From the NCBI GenBank assembly GCA_028292505.1, contig JAQGMF010000010.1:186001-250000 (forward strand): a stretch of DNA of 64,000 nt, given 5' to 3'. The translations under genes were made by a program, and so were the position numbers. The notes under the pieces are model-generated. The model was given only the letters and a program-made list of their open reading frames with translations. It did not search any database and was not told the DNA's origin. Shown piece by piece: positions 50,801-58,800 of the stretch. This DNA comes from Rhodocyclales bacterium. Its GTDB lineage: Bacteria > Pseudomonadota > Gammaproteobacteria > Burkholderiales > Rhodocyclaceae. Position 1 is the first letter of the stretch; each line of letters opens with the position of its first letter.

Positions 50801-53293
50801 TTATTGTGTTGCAGGGCCAGCCGGTGCCACAAACTCAAATTGAGCCTCGCAGCTATCGTGAGCACATACCGGTCTCTTTAGCGGGAACGGGCGCTGGAAC
50901 TTCGTTCGGCTGCATTTCTTGCAACTAAATTGGCTGCGAAAAGCCTTGAACTCTTCCCAGCGAGTCTTTTCGTCTCCTATTGAGCCGTCTCCGTAAGGCA
51001 TGTCCTGGAAATGGCTCCCAAAATTTTCGATCTCCCCTTTTACCAAGCTGGTTAGAAATCGGTTGTTGACGCCCTGAACCAACGCCGGCTCAAGCTTTAC
51101 TTCCCTAAGCAACCCGGCCAGCGCGGAGGCCAGCTCGCTGCGTTCGTAGGAGTATGCTTTCTCCAAGGGTCGGATACGCACATTTACGCCGAACTCTCGG
51201 CAGATACCGAACAGCCATTCTTCCTCCGCCTGCCGCATTTCATTGGCTGCCGACAGGCCATCCGCCCATCGTGCTTCGATCATCGCATCACTCACTTTGT
51301 GGTCGGCGAACCTTGGCCCATAGCCTGGATCGAGGCCTATGATCCGGGTGAAGTGCCATAACTTCTCTTCGAGCTGATCTTTCAGATAATTGAAGAAACG
51401 TTCGTCATGAGTTGTAATTAAAATTTGGCAGTCACCAAACATGGTGGCGATTAGCCCCGCTATTGTGCGGCGATGATCGGCGTCGTATGACGTCACAATA
51501 TCGTCTAGGGCAATGATGGGGGCCGTGGCGTTGAACTGTTTGATCGCCGCCATTCTTAAGGCAAGCGCCACCGAATGGATCTGGGAGTCGCTCAAGTAAC
51601 CAGCGGGCTGCACGTTGGTTCTGTTTTGGGCAAAATCGATAAGAAGATTGAGTCGCTGCTGATTTGCATCGTCCTCCCCGGGCAACTCCAAGCGAATCGG
51701 TTTGGCTCCATCTCCCTGGATCATCTTGTAAACGTCATTCATCGGCTTCTGTAGCTGATCAAGTAGCGCTTGGACCTTCTTGCGAATCTCTGCCGAGATC
51801 ACTGTCGATTGCGTCGTTAGAGCGTCTGATAGCTTCAGCAACTCTCCCCCGGTACGTAGCGCGAGATCGCGCTCTTCCGTCAATTCCAAAAGTCGATCGA
51901 TCTTCGCCTTGGCCCTGAGATAGGTATGGTCGCCTTGTTTCATTTCGATCTCAGCAATGCTTTGGTCGAGCGAGCCCATCATATTGAAGAGTGATGCCAC
52001 TATTTTGGCCGAGTCCGATGCTGCACTCTTTGGCCAGTCAACAATGCCAGTCTGGTAGGTGGTCAACTCGCTCTTGAGAGCTGATTCATTGTTGCTATCG
52101 CCCAGCAGACCAATGAGCCCAGGCAGTGATGCTACGAGTTGAGTGTGAGCTTGGATTGCAACAGTCATCGCTTCATCTCGTGCCTTCTTAGCCTTCGCGT
52201 AATCGGCCAGTTCTTCGAGATTTTTGGCAATGTGATTTCGGACTGCCTCTGCGCTACCTGCCGATGTGCCCGCGAGGGGTGTAGTGCATACCGGACAAGC
52301 ATCAATGCTTTCCGCACCCTCTGCGAAAAAGGGCTCCGCAGCCTCCCACATAGCCTGAAACACAGTCTTTGCAGCCTTGTCGCGTTCTTCCACTTCTTTG
52401 CTTGCGCTTGTTGAAAGGCTAAGGACTGCTTTATCGAAGGTCGCTATTGTTCCGTTGGTGATCGTCTCACCAGTCTCTGCATTTGTACCTTCTGCCCATA
52501 ATGCAGAAGCAGACTTTCGGATTTGACGAAGGCCCGCCAGCCCGATTTTATTTTCTTCGGCTCTTGCCCGCTCATCAAGATCGACAAAGACTGGGTCGCC
52601 CGCCGCCAATGCGGACAACTCAAGTTTCGCATCAAGAGGTGCGAGGACTGATGTATTGGCATAAGCAATGATTGCCGTTGAATCCCAAGCCTTTACGACT
52701 TGCTCCGTCTCTTTAGCAAGCTGCACATCTAGGCGCTGTAGCGCAGTCTGATCCTCTGTCAGCGCTTTAACTTGCATTCGCAATGATCGGATGTTTTTCT
52801 GCACTTCGACTAAAGGACTGAGCTGCAGCCAGTTAGCAACATCCGCGTATCGTTGTTCCGGGCTATGAAGCTCAACAAAATTTCGCAACGCATGACCACG
52901 AATAATCGGGGGCACTGCGAAGCAGGCATTCAATGTTGTCGCCACTGTCGGGGTCGGGCGCTTTGCACCGCTCGCTACGCGGGTTCCACTCGTAATATTC
53001 TTGCCAGACATGACCTCGATTGTTACTGAGGGGTTCAGCTTTGCTTCTTCCGCCCCATTGTGTGCAAGCGCTGCTGGGCCGGCTTGATTGTTGATAGCAC
53101 GCTGTCCTAGCCGCTCAAGGGTTCCGTCTTTCGACAGCATGAATTCCAGCGCATCAATCACGCTAGATTTGCCGTAGCCATTAGGGGCAAAAATTGCCAG
53201 GCAGCGCTTCTTGTTGAAATCGAACAATTTCGGCTGAAGGTACCCACGAAAGGCAGTCAAGCTCAAAGTCTTGAGAAAGGAAATGTCAGACAT
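50801..53293 (-). CDS. Rad50/SMC-like ATPase with zinc-hook-type insertion and C-terminal zinc ribbon
   Basis: An 830-residue ATPase. Walker A is APNGYGKSS at 36-44 in FNKKRCLAIFAPNGYGKSSVIDALEF. A coiled-coil region in the middle holds CPVCTTPL, like the zinc hook of Rad50. The signature region reads GYLSDSQIHSVALALR, Walker B is PIIALDDIVTSYD, and the switch His is in ITTHDERFF. The last 120 residues end in Cys pairs (SCKKCSRT and CAHDSCEAQ) that look like a zinc ribbon. It follows a 74-residue gene with 8 bases of overlap. It probably detects DNA ends or structures for the HD+GHKL partner. Confidence 0.82.
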   Translation of the reverse strand: MSDISFLKTLSLTAFRGYLQPKLFDFNKKRCLAIFAPNGYGKSSVIDALEFMLSKDGTLERLGQRAINNQAGPAALAHNGAEEAKLNPSVTIEVMSGKNITSGTRVASGAKRPTPTVATTLNACFAVPPIIRGHALRNFVELHSPEQRYADVANWLQLSPLVEVQKNIRSLRMQVKALTEDQTALQRLDVQLAKETEQVVKAWDSTAIIAYANTSVLAPLDAKLELSALAAGDPVFVDLDERARAEENKIGLAGLRQIRKSASALWAEGTNAETGETITNGTIATFDKAVLSLSTSASKEVEERDKAAKTVFQAMWEAAEPFFAEGAESIDACPVCTTPLAGTSAGSAEAVRNHIAKNLEELADYAKAKKARDEAMTVAIQAHTQLVASLPGLIGLLGDSNNESALKSELTTYQTGIVDWPKSAASDSAKIVASLFNMMGSLDQSIAEIEMKQGDHTYLRAKAKIDRLLELTEERDLALRTGGELLKLSDALTTQSTVISAEIRKKVQALLDQLQKPMNDVYKMIQGDGAKPIRLELPGEDDANQQRLNLLIDFAQNRTNVQPAGYLSDSQIHSVALALRMAAIKQFNATAPIIALDDIVTSYDADHRRTIAGLIATMFGDCQILITTHDERFFNYLKDQLEEKLWHFTRIIGLDPGYGPRFADHKVSDAMIEARWADGLSAANEMRQAEEEWLFGICREFGVNVRIRPLEKAYSYERSELASALAGLLREVKLEPALVQGVNNRFLTSLVKGEIENFGSHFQDMPYGDGSIGDEKTRWEEFKAFRSQFSCKKCSRTKFQRPFPLKRPVCAHDSCEAQFEFVAPAGPATQ

Positions 53294-53510
53294 CGGCGGC
53301 CTCCGGTTTCGGCGGACCGGCCCGTTCCCCGGCTAGCTTGATGATGGCTTCCTTCGCTTGAGCAACTGCATTTTGAGCTGGGGCCGCTCTAAGAATATGA
53401 GCTGCCAGAATATTCGCCAAACCAGTATCCGCACTGGTCTTCTGCAAGTCGGAGCCAAGCGATTCAAGGAATGATTGTGGAGTCTCTGAAGTGTTTTTGT
53501 CGTTTTTCAC
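53286..53510 (-). CDS. Small first gene of the SMC-like/HD-GHKL operon
   Basis: A 74-residue protein (MKNDKNTSETPQSFLESLGSDLQKT...AVAQAKEAIIKLAGERAGPPKPEAADV), largely helical with a charged C-terminus. I recognise no family. It overlaps the SMC-like gene start by eight bases, so it is probably translated with it. Its size resembles middle components of other ATPase-based conflict systems. Confidence 0.6.
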   Translation of the reverse strand: MKNDKNTSETPQSFLESLGSDLQKTSADTGLANILAAHILRAAPAQNAVAQAKEAIIKLAGERAGPPKPEAADV

Positions 53511-53633
53511 TCTGCCCCCCGATTATCCATACGCCCAAATCTAATAAAAATTCAAATGGAATCGCGGAAGAAGCCTCGCTCCAAACATGACATGGTGCTC
53601 AGAGTATGAATCATTAGATCGCTCCAGCAATGT

Positions 53634-53893
53634 TTAAGTCATAAATGACAGACATCCGCTCAGTGTTCTGAAGCGGACGTTGCTTTCGACGATTGCGACT
53701 GGCCGCTTAGGCCGATGACCTGTCGGATACGGCTGCAAAAGCACGTGGGTCGGGACACCCAAGGCCCTGGCCAACATCTCGATGTTGTCAATCGAGATGT
53801 TGCGAGTTCTGCGCTCATGTGGGCCACAAACGTTCGATGCAATTTGGCCTCCAAGGCCAGGCCCAGGACAACAAGTGCGCCCTTTTTGCACAC
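53634..53893 (-). pseudogene. Frameshifted XRE-family regulator remnant
   Basis: Two frames together spell an XRE helix-turn-helix protein: LALEAKLHRTFVAHM (about 53816-53870) in one frame, then after loss of one base near 53815, ERRTRNISIDNIEMLARALGVPTHVLLQPYP in the next. This matches the common HRTFVGHIERGTRNISIDNIEMLARAL pattern of XRE repressors. The N-terminal helices are missing as well, so it is a decayed gene. The rest of 53511-53929 is non-coding. Confidence 0.75.
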
Positions 53894-53929
53894 GGACCTG
53901 GATGGGGGCCGTCTGCGAACTTCAGCAAC

Positions 53930-54214
53930 CTATTTGGGACGCTTATGGGGCAGCATCCTTTTCTCAGGCATACCTTTCAGCCTGTCGCGATAAAGCTTCA
54001 CGAAATCGCCAATGTCGACATTCAGGATGTCGGCAAGCTCCAAGAACTCGGAGAAGTCCACGCGGCGCTCGCCTCGTTCGTACTTTGATACAAAGCTCTG
54101 GGGCCTACCCAGTTTTGCTGCCACCTCAATCTGAGTCAAGCCGGACACCTTTCTCGCGCTGATTAGCACCGTGCGAAAGTATTCGTATTGGACCCGGTGG
54201 ATGGCTCTCGTCAT
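53930..54214 (-). CDS. XRE-family transcriptional regulator
   Basis: A 94-residue Cro/CI-type HTH protein: FRTVLISARKVSGLTQIEVAAKLGRPQSFVSKYERGERRVDFSEFLELADILNVDIGDFVKLYRDRL. It is divergent from the 54309 gene across a region with a clear 9-bp inverted repeat. Such single-domain repressors often control mobile-element or toxin-antitoxin genes. The ligand or partner is unknown. Confidence 0.88.
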   Translation of the reverse strand: MTRAIHRVQYEYFRTVLISARKVSGLTQIEVAAKLGRPQSFVSKYERGERRVDFSEFLELADILNVDIGDFVKLYRDRLKGMPEKRMLPHKRPK

Positions 54215-54227
54215 CCATTGACACTAC

Positions 54228-54259
54228 TAACCCGTTATGGAATAACCCTAAACGGGTTA
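54228..54259. promoter_or_regulatory. Operator between XRE gene and divergent membrane-protein gene
   Basis: TAACCCGTT (54228-54236) and AACGGGTTA (54251-54259) are a perfect 9-bp inverted repeat separated by 14 bases, 14 bases upstream of the XRE start. A nested ATAACCC/GGGTTAT pair gives a second possible site. Confidence 0.65.
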
Positions 54260-54308
54260 TTATTTGCGGCATTTTCCAAAAATATGGCGGTTACCACCAG
54301 GGGGAAAC

Positions 54309-54854
54309 ATGGCTTTTGAACACGTGCGCTTCATGTCGGAAGATCAGTATCCGAAGTTCAGAGGCTTAGCCGCCGCAATAGGCATCCCTGCGCTGTTGCT
54401 GAGTTGGGCTGTCAGCGAGAACATATTCATGGGCATCTTCGCGGCGCTGATCGTGTTGCTTGTTGCCAACCTCATCTGGGCGCTCCGCCAAGGTCGGCGT
54501 ATCCGGAACGCAGCCGAGGCCGATTGGGCCAAGCGTGGATATCGTATCGATTTTCAACTGGGCGCCTTGGTGCTAGACACCCGAGCAAGAAAGCTCGCAT
54601 TCCTCGAAACCCAGGACGGCGCTTACGACATCTATGACTTTAGCGATATCCGGGAATGGGAACATCAATGGATAAACGACACCCGAACGGAGGCCGGCCC
54701 GATGGGAAGAGCCAGGAGCAATACAACGCAAGTTCAAAACAAACTGGCCTTCAAAACGACCAATCCCATGAAGCCGTTGTACAAAGTTTCCGTCAGCAGC
54801 TATCAAGCGGGCGAAGCGTGGCTGGCGCGGCTTTCTGCTTTGTTCAATGGATAA
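54309..54854 (+). CDS. Hypothetical membrane-anchored protein
   Basis: A 181-residue protein. The N-terminus includes two adjacent hydrophobic segments (GLAAAIGIPALLLSWAVSENIFMGIFAALIVLLVANLIWAL), then a soluble domain with GYRIDFQLGALVLDTRARKLAFLE and DIYDFSDIREWEHQW. I recognise no function, although it has the look of a family found on mobile elements. GGGGGAAAC precedes ATG 54309. It is probably controlled by the divergent XRE repressor. Confidence 0.7.
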   Translation: MAFEHVRFMSEDQYPKFRGLAAAIGIPALLLSWAVSENIFMGIFAALIVLLVANLIWALRQGRRIRNAAEADWAKRGYRIDFQLGALVLDTRARKLAFLETQDGAYDIYDFSDIREWEHQWINDTRTEAGPMGRARSNTTQVQNKLAFKTTNPMKPLYKVSVSSYQAGEAWLARLSALFNG

Positions 54855-55124
54855 ATGCCAGATGTATATTCTTACTTGGTCATCGCAACTTCCTCGGTCA
54901 CTCCAATTCGCGCCCCAGTTTTTATAATTTTGACGGCGCAAAAATCTCGCGCTAGGATGACTCATCAATCTATTTTTCACCTCAGCTTTTTTGACATGTG
55001 CATATCGACCAAACTGACCCGCGCGTACAACTCGACCACCACGATGACCTTCGTGCGTGCGACAGCGCTTGGCCGACGAACTCCGGGATGATTCTGATTT
55101 AACCGAATTGCATTTCCCTCCCAA

Positions 55125-55160
55125 CCCCGTCCGCCACAAGCCGACGGGGTTTTGTTTTTT
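55125..55160 (+). terminator. Rho-independent terminator before the Lon-like ATPase gene
   Basis: CCCCGTC (55125-55131) pairs with GACGGGG (55143-55149), followed by TTTTGTTTTTT. It lies 26 bases before the next start codon, so it either ends the upstream transcript or attenuates the ATPase gene. Bases 54855-55124 hold no gene. Confidence 0.85.
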
Positions 55161-55185
55161 GGCTACCGCCAAGTAGGAGAATTTC

Positions 55186-56412
55186 ATGGCAAAGATCAGT
55201 AAAGAGGCTTATCGAAATAGCGTCGACTTACCACGCGGATTTCGTCTGCACACGTTCTTGGCACAACAAGGCGTGAAGCTAGCCGTGCCAGCAAGATTGA
55301 TGGATCAACTGTTGGCTGAAGTCAGAGCGACGATTGATGCAGAGGTCGCAGCGCTGGAGGAGGAAGAAGCGGCGGCTGAACGCCTCGCGTCGAAGGTCAA
55401 TGACGCGCCTGACGATGCATCCCATGACGCCTCCGGCGCAGACAGTCAACCGCCTCGCTTGCCCATCTTCGATATCGCAAAAATCGACGCAGCTTGGGAC
55501 GCGCTGCCGCCGAGTGAGCGTGAGAAATCCGGCTTGATCACGCTCTCCTTGCTCGCAGCACGCCGCGATAAAGGAGAGCGATTGGCGCTTGCTGCCCGCA
55601 CGACGCTTGCGGCCTTGTTGGACAACTTATCGATGTTGCAGGAGCGCATGCCGAATTTCGCTGCTGCCATCGATGCGCTGGCTGTCGAACTTGCCTTGGC
55701 CTTTGCCACAGACGTAGATCGCTTCCACGTGACGCCGATCTTGCTGCACGGCGGAGCGGGCATCGGCAAAACGCTTTTTGCAACGGAGCTGGCGAAATGT
55801 CTCAACACGTCGTTCGAGAAGATCAGCATGGGGGCGATGTCAGCAGGCTTTGAGCTGGCAGGAGCAGCACGAGCCTGGGGCTCGGCGCGTGCGGGTCGAA
55901 TCTCTAAGCTCTTGGCCGATGGGGAGGATGCCTCGCCAGTCGTGTTGCTTGATGAAATCGACAAGCTAGGAAGCGATCTACGCTACCCCGCCGAGCCTGT
56001 CCTGCTCGACTTGTTGGAGCCCGATTCTGCGAAGTGCTTTCGCGACGAATTCATGGAAGTCACGCTGGATGCCAGCCGCATTATCTTCATCGCTACGGCG
56101 AACGACATCGAATGTATGTCTGCGCCGTTGCGTTCTCGTATGAGGATCATTGAGATTGAGACGCCCACGTCGGAACAACGATGCGGCATCGTTGCGCGCC
56201 TGCTCGATCGGCATCGGCAGGATTACGGTGTCGATTTCTTGCCGGAGGTTGGGGCTGCGCTGAGTCACCAAGGCTTCGACTTGAGGCGACTGCGGCAAGT
56301 TGTGCGCGAGGCGGCTGGCCGCGCGTTGATGAATGGGAAGGAGCGGCCCGTACGGCTGGAAGATTTGCGGCTACCGCAGGAGAAACTTGCTGCGCCCATG
56401 GGGTTTGTATGA
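55186..56412 (+). CDS. Lon-like AAA ATPase without protease domain
   Basis: A 408-residue AAA protein. Residues 45-75 are a Glu/Ala-rich coiled stretch, 75-95 a likely linker, and the AAA module starts near 165: Walker A GGAGIGKT at 189-196, FEKISMGAMSAGFELAGAARAWGSARAG as in Lon, Walker B PVVLLDEIDK, and sensor 1 IIFIATANDIECMSAPLRSRM. The arginine-finger and lid segments continue to the end. No Lon-type Ser-Lys protease domain follows. It may remodel a protein complex for the element. RBS TAGGAGA precedes ATG 55186. Confidence 0.82.
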   Translation: MAKISKEAYRNSVDLPRGFRLHTFLAQQGVKLAVPARLMDQLLAEVRATIDAEVAALEEEEAAAERLASKVNDAPDDASHDASGADSQPPRLPIFDIAKIDAAWDALPPSEREKSGLITLSLLAARRDKGERLALAARTTLAALLDNLSMLQERMPNFAAAIDALAVELALAFATDVDRFHVTPILLHGGAGIGKTLFATELAKCLNTSFEKISMGAMSAGFELAGAARAWGSARAGRISKLLADGEDASPVVLLDEIDKLGSDLRYPAEPVLLDLLEPDSAKCFRDEFMEVTLDASRIIFIATANDIECMSAPLRSRMRIIEIETPTSEQRCGIVARLLDRHRQDYGVDFLPEVGAALSHQGFDLRRLRQVVREAAGRALMNGKERPVRLEDLRLPQEKLAAPMGFV

Positions 56413-56496
56413 GTCCACGCACTTTCCTTTGCCATGCGAACTCAAAGCCGCAGCGAGGGCTGTTTGGCAAATCATGACAAATAACTTTGTGCATAC

Positions 56497-56533
56497 GCCC
56501 CCATTTGTACGGCGCATTTCGTTTCGATACATT
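56497..56533 (+). promoter_or_regulatory. Promoter with conserved GCCCCCATTTGTACGG box
   Basis: GCCCCCATTTGTACGG (56497-56512) contains TTGTAC as a -35 element; 17 bases later is TACATT (56528-56533). The same layout occurs at 58541-58577 before another gene, with identical spacing, pointing to a shared regulator. Confidence 0.6.
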
Positions 56534-56553
56534 GAAGTTTTGAGCACCATCCA

Positions 56554-57456
56554 ATGCCCATCCGTCCAAAGCCTCTTCGCTACGATCTTCGAGAACTTAT
56601 GGCGGAATGTGACCTTCGCGCCGAGATGCCGGCTGACATGGTAGCTTGGGAAAACATGCCATCTGTCGGCCGCGAAATTTGGGGAGAGAGTCCAGCAACA
56701 TCCCTGAAACTCCTCATCCTCAGCGACCTTCACGTCGAGTTCGCTCCGTTCGAGCCTGAACCTGCTGCAGCGGATGTCATCATCCTGGCGGGAGACATTC
56801 ATATTGGCCGCAAGGGACTGGAATGGGCGCAACGCGCGTTTGCCGACAAGCCGGTGATCTACGTGCTGGGCAACCATGAATACTACGGGGCGTCCTATCC
56901 CAAGCACGTGAACGCGCTCAAGGCAGCCGCACGCGGCTCGAACGTATACGTCCTTGAGAACGACAATGTCACCATCGACGGCGTACGCTTTCTGGGCTGC
57001 ACGTTATGGACGGACTTTGCCTTGTTCGGAGATCCAAGGATTGCGGGCTATGAAGCCACGCAGAAGATGACGGATTTCAAGCGGATCCGCATGAGCGAAA
57101 ACTATCGCAAGATGCGATCAATCGACGCGGCGTTGATCAACAAGCGATCGAGAGATTGGCTCAAGCAGCAACTCGCATTGGATGTCGGTACAACTGTCGT
57201 CGTCACACATCACGCGCCGAGCGCACGCTCGCTTCCTGAGTGCTATGAAAATGACATTCTCGCCGCCGCTTACGTTTCTCATTGCGACGAGCTCGTCGCT
57301 TCAAGTGGTGCTGCGCTATGGGTGCATGGGCATCTTCACTCTCAGAGTGATTACCTCATCGGGAGCACGCGGGTTGTGTGCAATCCGCGGGGCTATCCGG
57401 ACGAAAAGAACGAGGATTTTGTTCCTGGCCTGCTGGTGGAAGTCGCTGGCAACTGA
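56554..57456 (+). CDS. Metallophosphoesterase with antitoxin-like N-terminal extension
   Basis: A 300-residue protein. Residues 1-48 (KPLRYDLRELMAECDLRAEMPADMVAWENMPSVGREIWGE) look like the C-terminal half of a MazE/ChpS-type antitoxin rather than part of the enzyme. The metallophosphoesterase starts at about 50: LLILSDLHVEF, ILAGDIHIG, LGNHEYYG, THHAPSARS and WVHGHLHSQSDY give all metal ligands. Target unknown. The promoter with the GCCCCC box lies immediately upstream. The arrangement suggests that a deletion fused an antitoxin end to this gene; internal starts for the enzyme alone are possible. Confidence 0.8.
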   Translation: MPIRPKPLRYDLRELMAECDLRAEMPADMVAWENMPSVGREIWGESPATSLKLLILSDLHVEFAPFEPEPAAADVIILAGDIHIGRKGLEWAQRAFADKPVIYVLGNHEYYGASYPKHVNALKAAARGSNVYVLENDNVTIDGVRFLGCTLWTDFALFGDPRIAGYEATQKMTDFKRIRMSENYRKMRSIDAALINKRSRDWLKQQLALDVGTTVVVTHHAPSARSLPECYENDILAAAYVSHCDELVASSGAALWVHGHLHSQSDYLIGSTRVVCNPRGYPDEKNEDFVPGLLVEVAGN

Positions 57457-57505
57457 TTCCCTTCCGCTCAACCTCTCGCGTACAGCATCGGTAGCGGCGT
57501 GTTAG

Positions 57506-57862
57506 TCAGAAGTTGTTGTCGACCTTCGTCCTCAGTCGCAGGCAATTTCTTCCGCCAGCCATATCAATGGTCAGTCCGACCTCATCAAAAAGTGGATTGG
57601 CCACGAGTTCCACTGTCTCGGAAAGTCCGAGCACCCAGAGCACTGCCAAAAGCTGGCCGACTGAATACGTGTGCAAGCCATGCTCGATGGCTTGCACCGT
57701 GGATCGGGAGCAACCAGCGCGGTCGGCCACATCGACCTGCCGAAAACCGCGGCGGCGGCGCGCAAAGGCGATCCGTTCTCCGAGATGCGTCAGCAAGATT
57801 TTGTTGCCGGTGAGGTCGTCGTTGTAGCTCATGGCGCTTCTGTGACCGATAACGCTGTACAT
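57506..57862 (-). CDS. XRE-family (HipB-like) transcriptional regulator
   Basis: A 118-residue helix-turn-helix protein: LGERIAFARRRRGFRQVDVADRAGCSRSTVQAIEHGLHTYSVGQLLAVLWVLGLSETVELVANPLFDEVG. The layout resembles HipB-like antitoxins, but no HipA-type toxin gene follows on the same strand. Start ATG 57862, or ATG 57832 (MSYNDD), which has better family agreement. It is divergent from the small gene at 57935 across a TACTGTA/TACAGTA repeat. Confidence 0.85.
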   Translation of the reverse strand: MYSVIGHRSAMSYNDDLTGNKILLTHLGERIAFARRRRGFRQVDVADRAGCSRSTVQAIEHGLHTYSVGQLLAVLWVLGLSETVELVANPLFDEVGLTIDMAGGRNCLRLRTKVDNNF

Positions 57863-57885
57863 CTCGTTTCCCCTCTAGCAAACGA

Positions 57886-57905
57886 TACTGTATGTATGTA
57901 CAGTA
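57886..57905. promoter_or_regulatory. Operator TACTGTA-N6-TACAGTA
   Basis: A 7-bp inverted repeat with 6-base spacer, 24 bases upstream of the XRE start and 30 bases before the divergent small gene. Such sites are typical for HipB-like repressors. Confidence 0.6.
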
Positions 57906-57934
57906 AACGGCTCAAGCTAGAAAACAAGGAAGAG

Positions 57935-58165
57935 ATGATGCAGCAGACGGAGACAAGAGGCCGAGTCGGCACCGCGCAGCGCCAGATTGCGGGTAGAGGA
58001 GATACCGAAGAGAAGAGCTTCATAAGCGAGGTAACCGGGATGCTTGGCGTCACGCTGACCGAGGGGGAGCTGGATATGGTCCTGGAGTGCTATCGAAGAC
58101 GGCTACCTGCGATTTTTAGTGTTCGAGAGATTCGCCGAGGCCGAGGGCTGCCTGCTGTCTGCTGA
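57935..58165 (+). CDS. Small hypothetical protein divergent from the XRE gene
   Basis: A 76-residue protein (MMQQTETRGRVGTAQRQIAGRGDTEEKSFISEVTGMLGVTLTEGELDMVLECYRRRLPAIF...). An earlier in-frame ATG at 57896 would lie inside the operator, and GGAAGAG precedes 57935, so the shorter form is preferred. I recognise no family; divergence from a repressor suggests a regulated accessory gene. Confidence 0.5.
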   Translation: MMQQTETRGRVGTAQRQIAGRGDTEEKSFISEVTGMLGVTLTEGELDMVLECYRRRLPAIFSVREIRRGRGLPAVC

Positions 58166-58182
58166 CACGTGCCGTCAGGTCA

Positions 58183-58473
58183 CTAGGGACACTCACGCAG
58201 ACCTTTCTCAAAGTTTGTCAGCATGCGCTCGACATGCGGCCGAGCCAGGCGACCTTCTTGCGTGCCTGAAACCGTTTCCCAGGCAGCGCGAACTCGTCGC
58301 AGCCCAAATTCGGCAACAAAGTCGGCAAGTATCAGTACGTGCGGATCGAGTAAGGCGGCATAGATGAATACATCATCGTTTGCATGATCGGGATTGCTGG
58401 GTACCAAGAGCCGATATTTCTTGCGGCAGGGTATCCACTCAGGCTGTGGTTGGCTGCTTAGATCCTGATTCAT
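58183..58473 (-). CDS. Hypothetical protein resembling small companions of AbiE-type systems
   Basis: A 96-residue helical protein: DDVFIYAALLDPHVLILADFVAEFGLRRVRAAWETVSGTQEGRLARPHVERMLTNFEKGLRECP. The pattern recalls small proteins encoded beside AbiEii-type nucleotidyltransferase toxins, but no such toxin gene follows here. The likeness is from pattern alone. It overlaps no neighbour and lies convergently with the gene ending at 58165. Confidence 0.5.
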   Translation of the reverse strand: MNQDLSSQPQPEWIPCRKKYRLLVPSNPDHANDDVFIYAALLDPHVLILADFVAEFGLRRVRAAWETVSGTQEGRLARPHVERMLTNFEKGLRECP

Positions 58474-58540
58474 GCGATTGGAGTCTTTAGCATTGCGGAA
58501 TACGAATGCGTCAATTCTATAGCGCTACGAAGAGCCTCGT

Positions 58541-58577
58541 GCCCCCGTTTGTACGGACAATCTGTTTGGCGTAGATT
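58541..58577 (+). promoter_or_regulatory. Promoter with GCCCCCGTTTGTACGG box, second copy
   Basis: GCCCCCGTTTGTACGG (58541-58556), TTGTAC as -35, 17-base spacer, TAGATT (58572-58577) as -10. It differs from the copy at 56497 at one base within the 16-base box. It drives the small gene and the PLD-type nuclease gene. Confidence 0.6.
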
Positions 58578-58596
58578 GATCATGTGGAGGACGTTG

Positions 58597-58800
58597 ATGT
58601 GCACAGAGAAATTCGATCTGCTTCAAACCTGTTGCGAACCAACAGATGAACAGTTGGCGCAGCTGATGCGTGAGGTGGCCGCCGCCGCGCGCGAACGGGC
58701 AGAACTTGCGAATAGGGCGCTCATGGCAACGATTGCTAAGGAGACCGCAAAAGTGCGCTTGCGGTATGGTCTAAGCTACTTTCCACGTACTGGTTCGTGA
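58597..58800 (+). CDS. Small hypothetical protein upstream of the PLD-type nuclease
   Basis: A 67-residue protein (MCTEKFDLLQTCCEPTDEQLAQLMREVAAAARERAELANRALMATIAKETAKVRLRYGLSYFPRTGS), helical and charged. ATG 58597 follows GGAGG at six bases. Its stop overlaps a GTG start for the next gene (GTGA), which implies translational coupling. I recognise no family. Confidence 0.6.
   Translation: MCTEKFDLLQTCCEPTDEQLAQLMREVAAAARERAELANRALMATIAKETAKVRLRYGLSYFPRTGS

Noticed and set aside
48167-53510. Assignment as a Lamassu or Wadjet system
   Set aside because: The SMC-like ATPase is shared in style, but the effector is an HD+GHKL protein and no LmuA/LmuC or JetA/B/D-like genes are present.
57506-57862. 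HipBA toxin-antitoxin pair
   Set aside because: The regulator looks HipB-like, but no HipA kinase gene follows on its strand.
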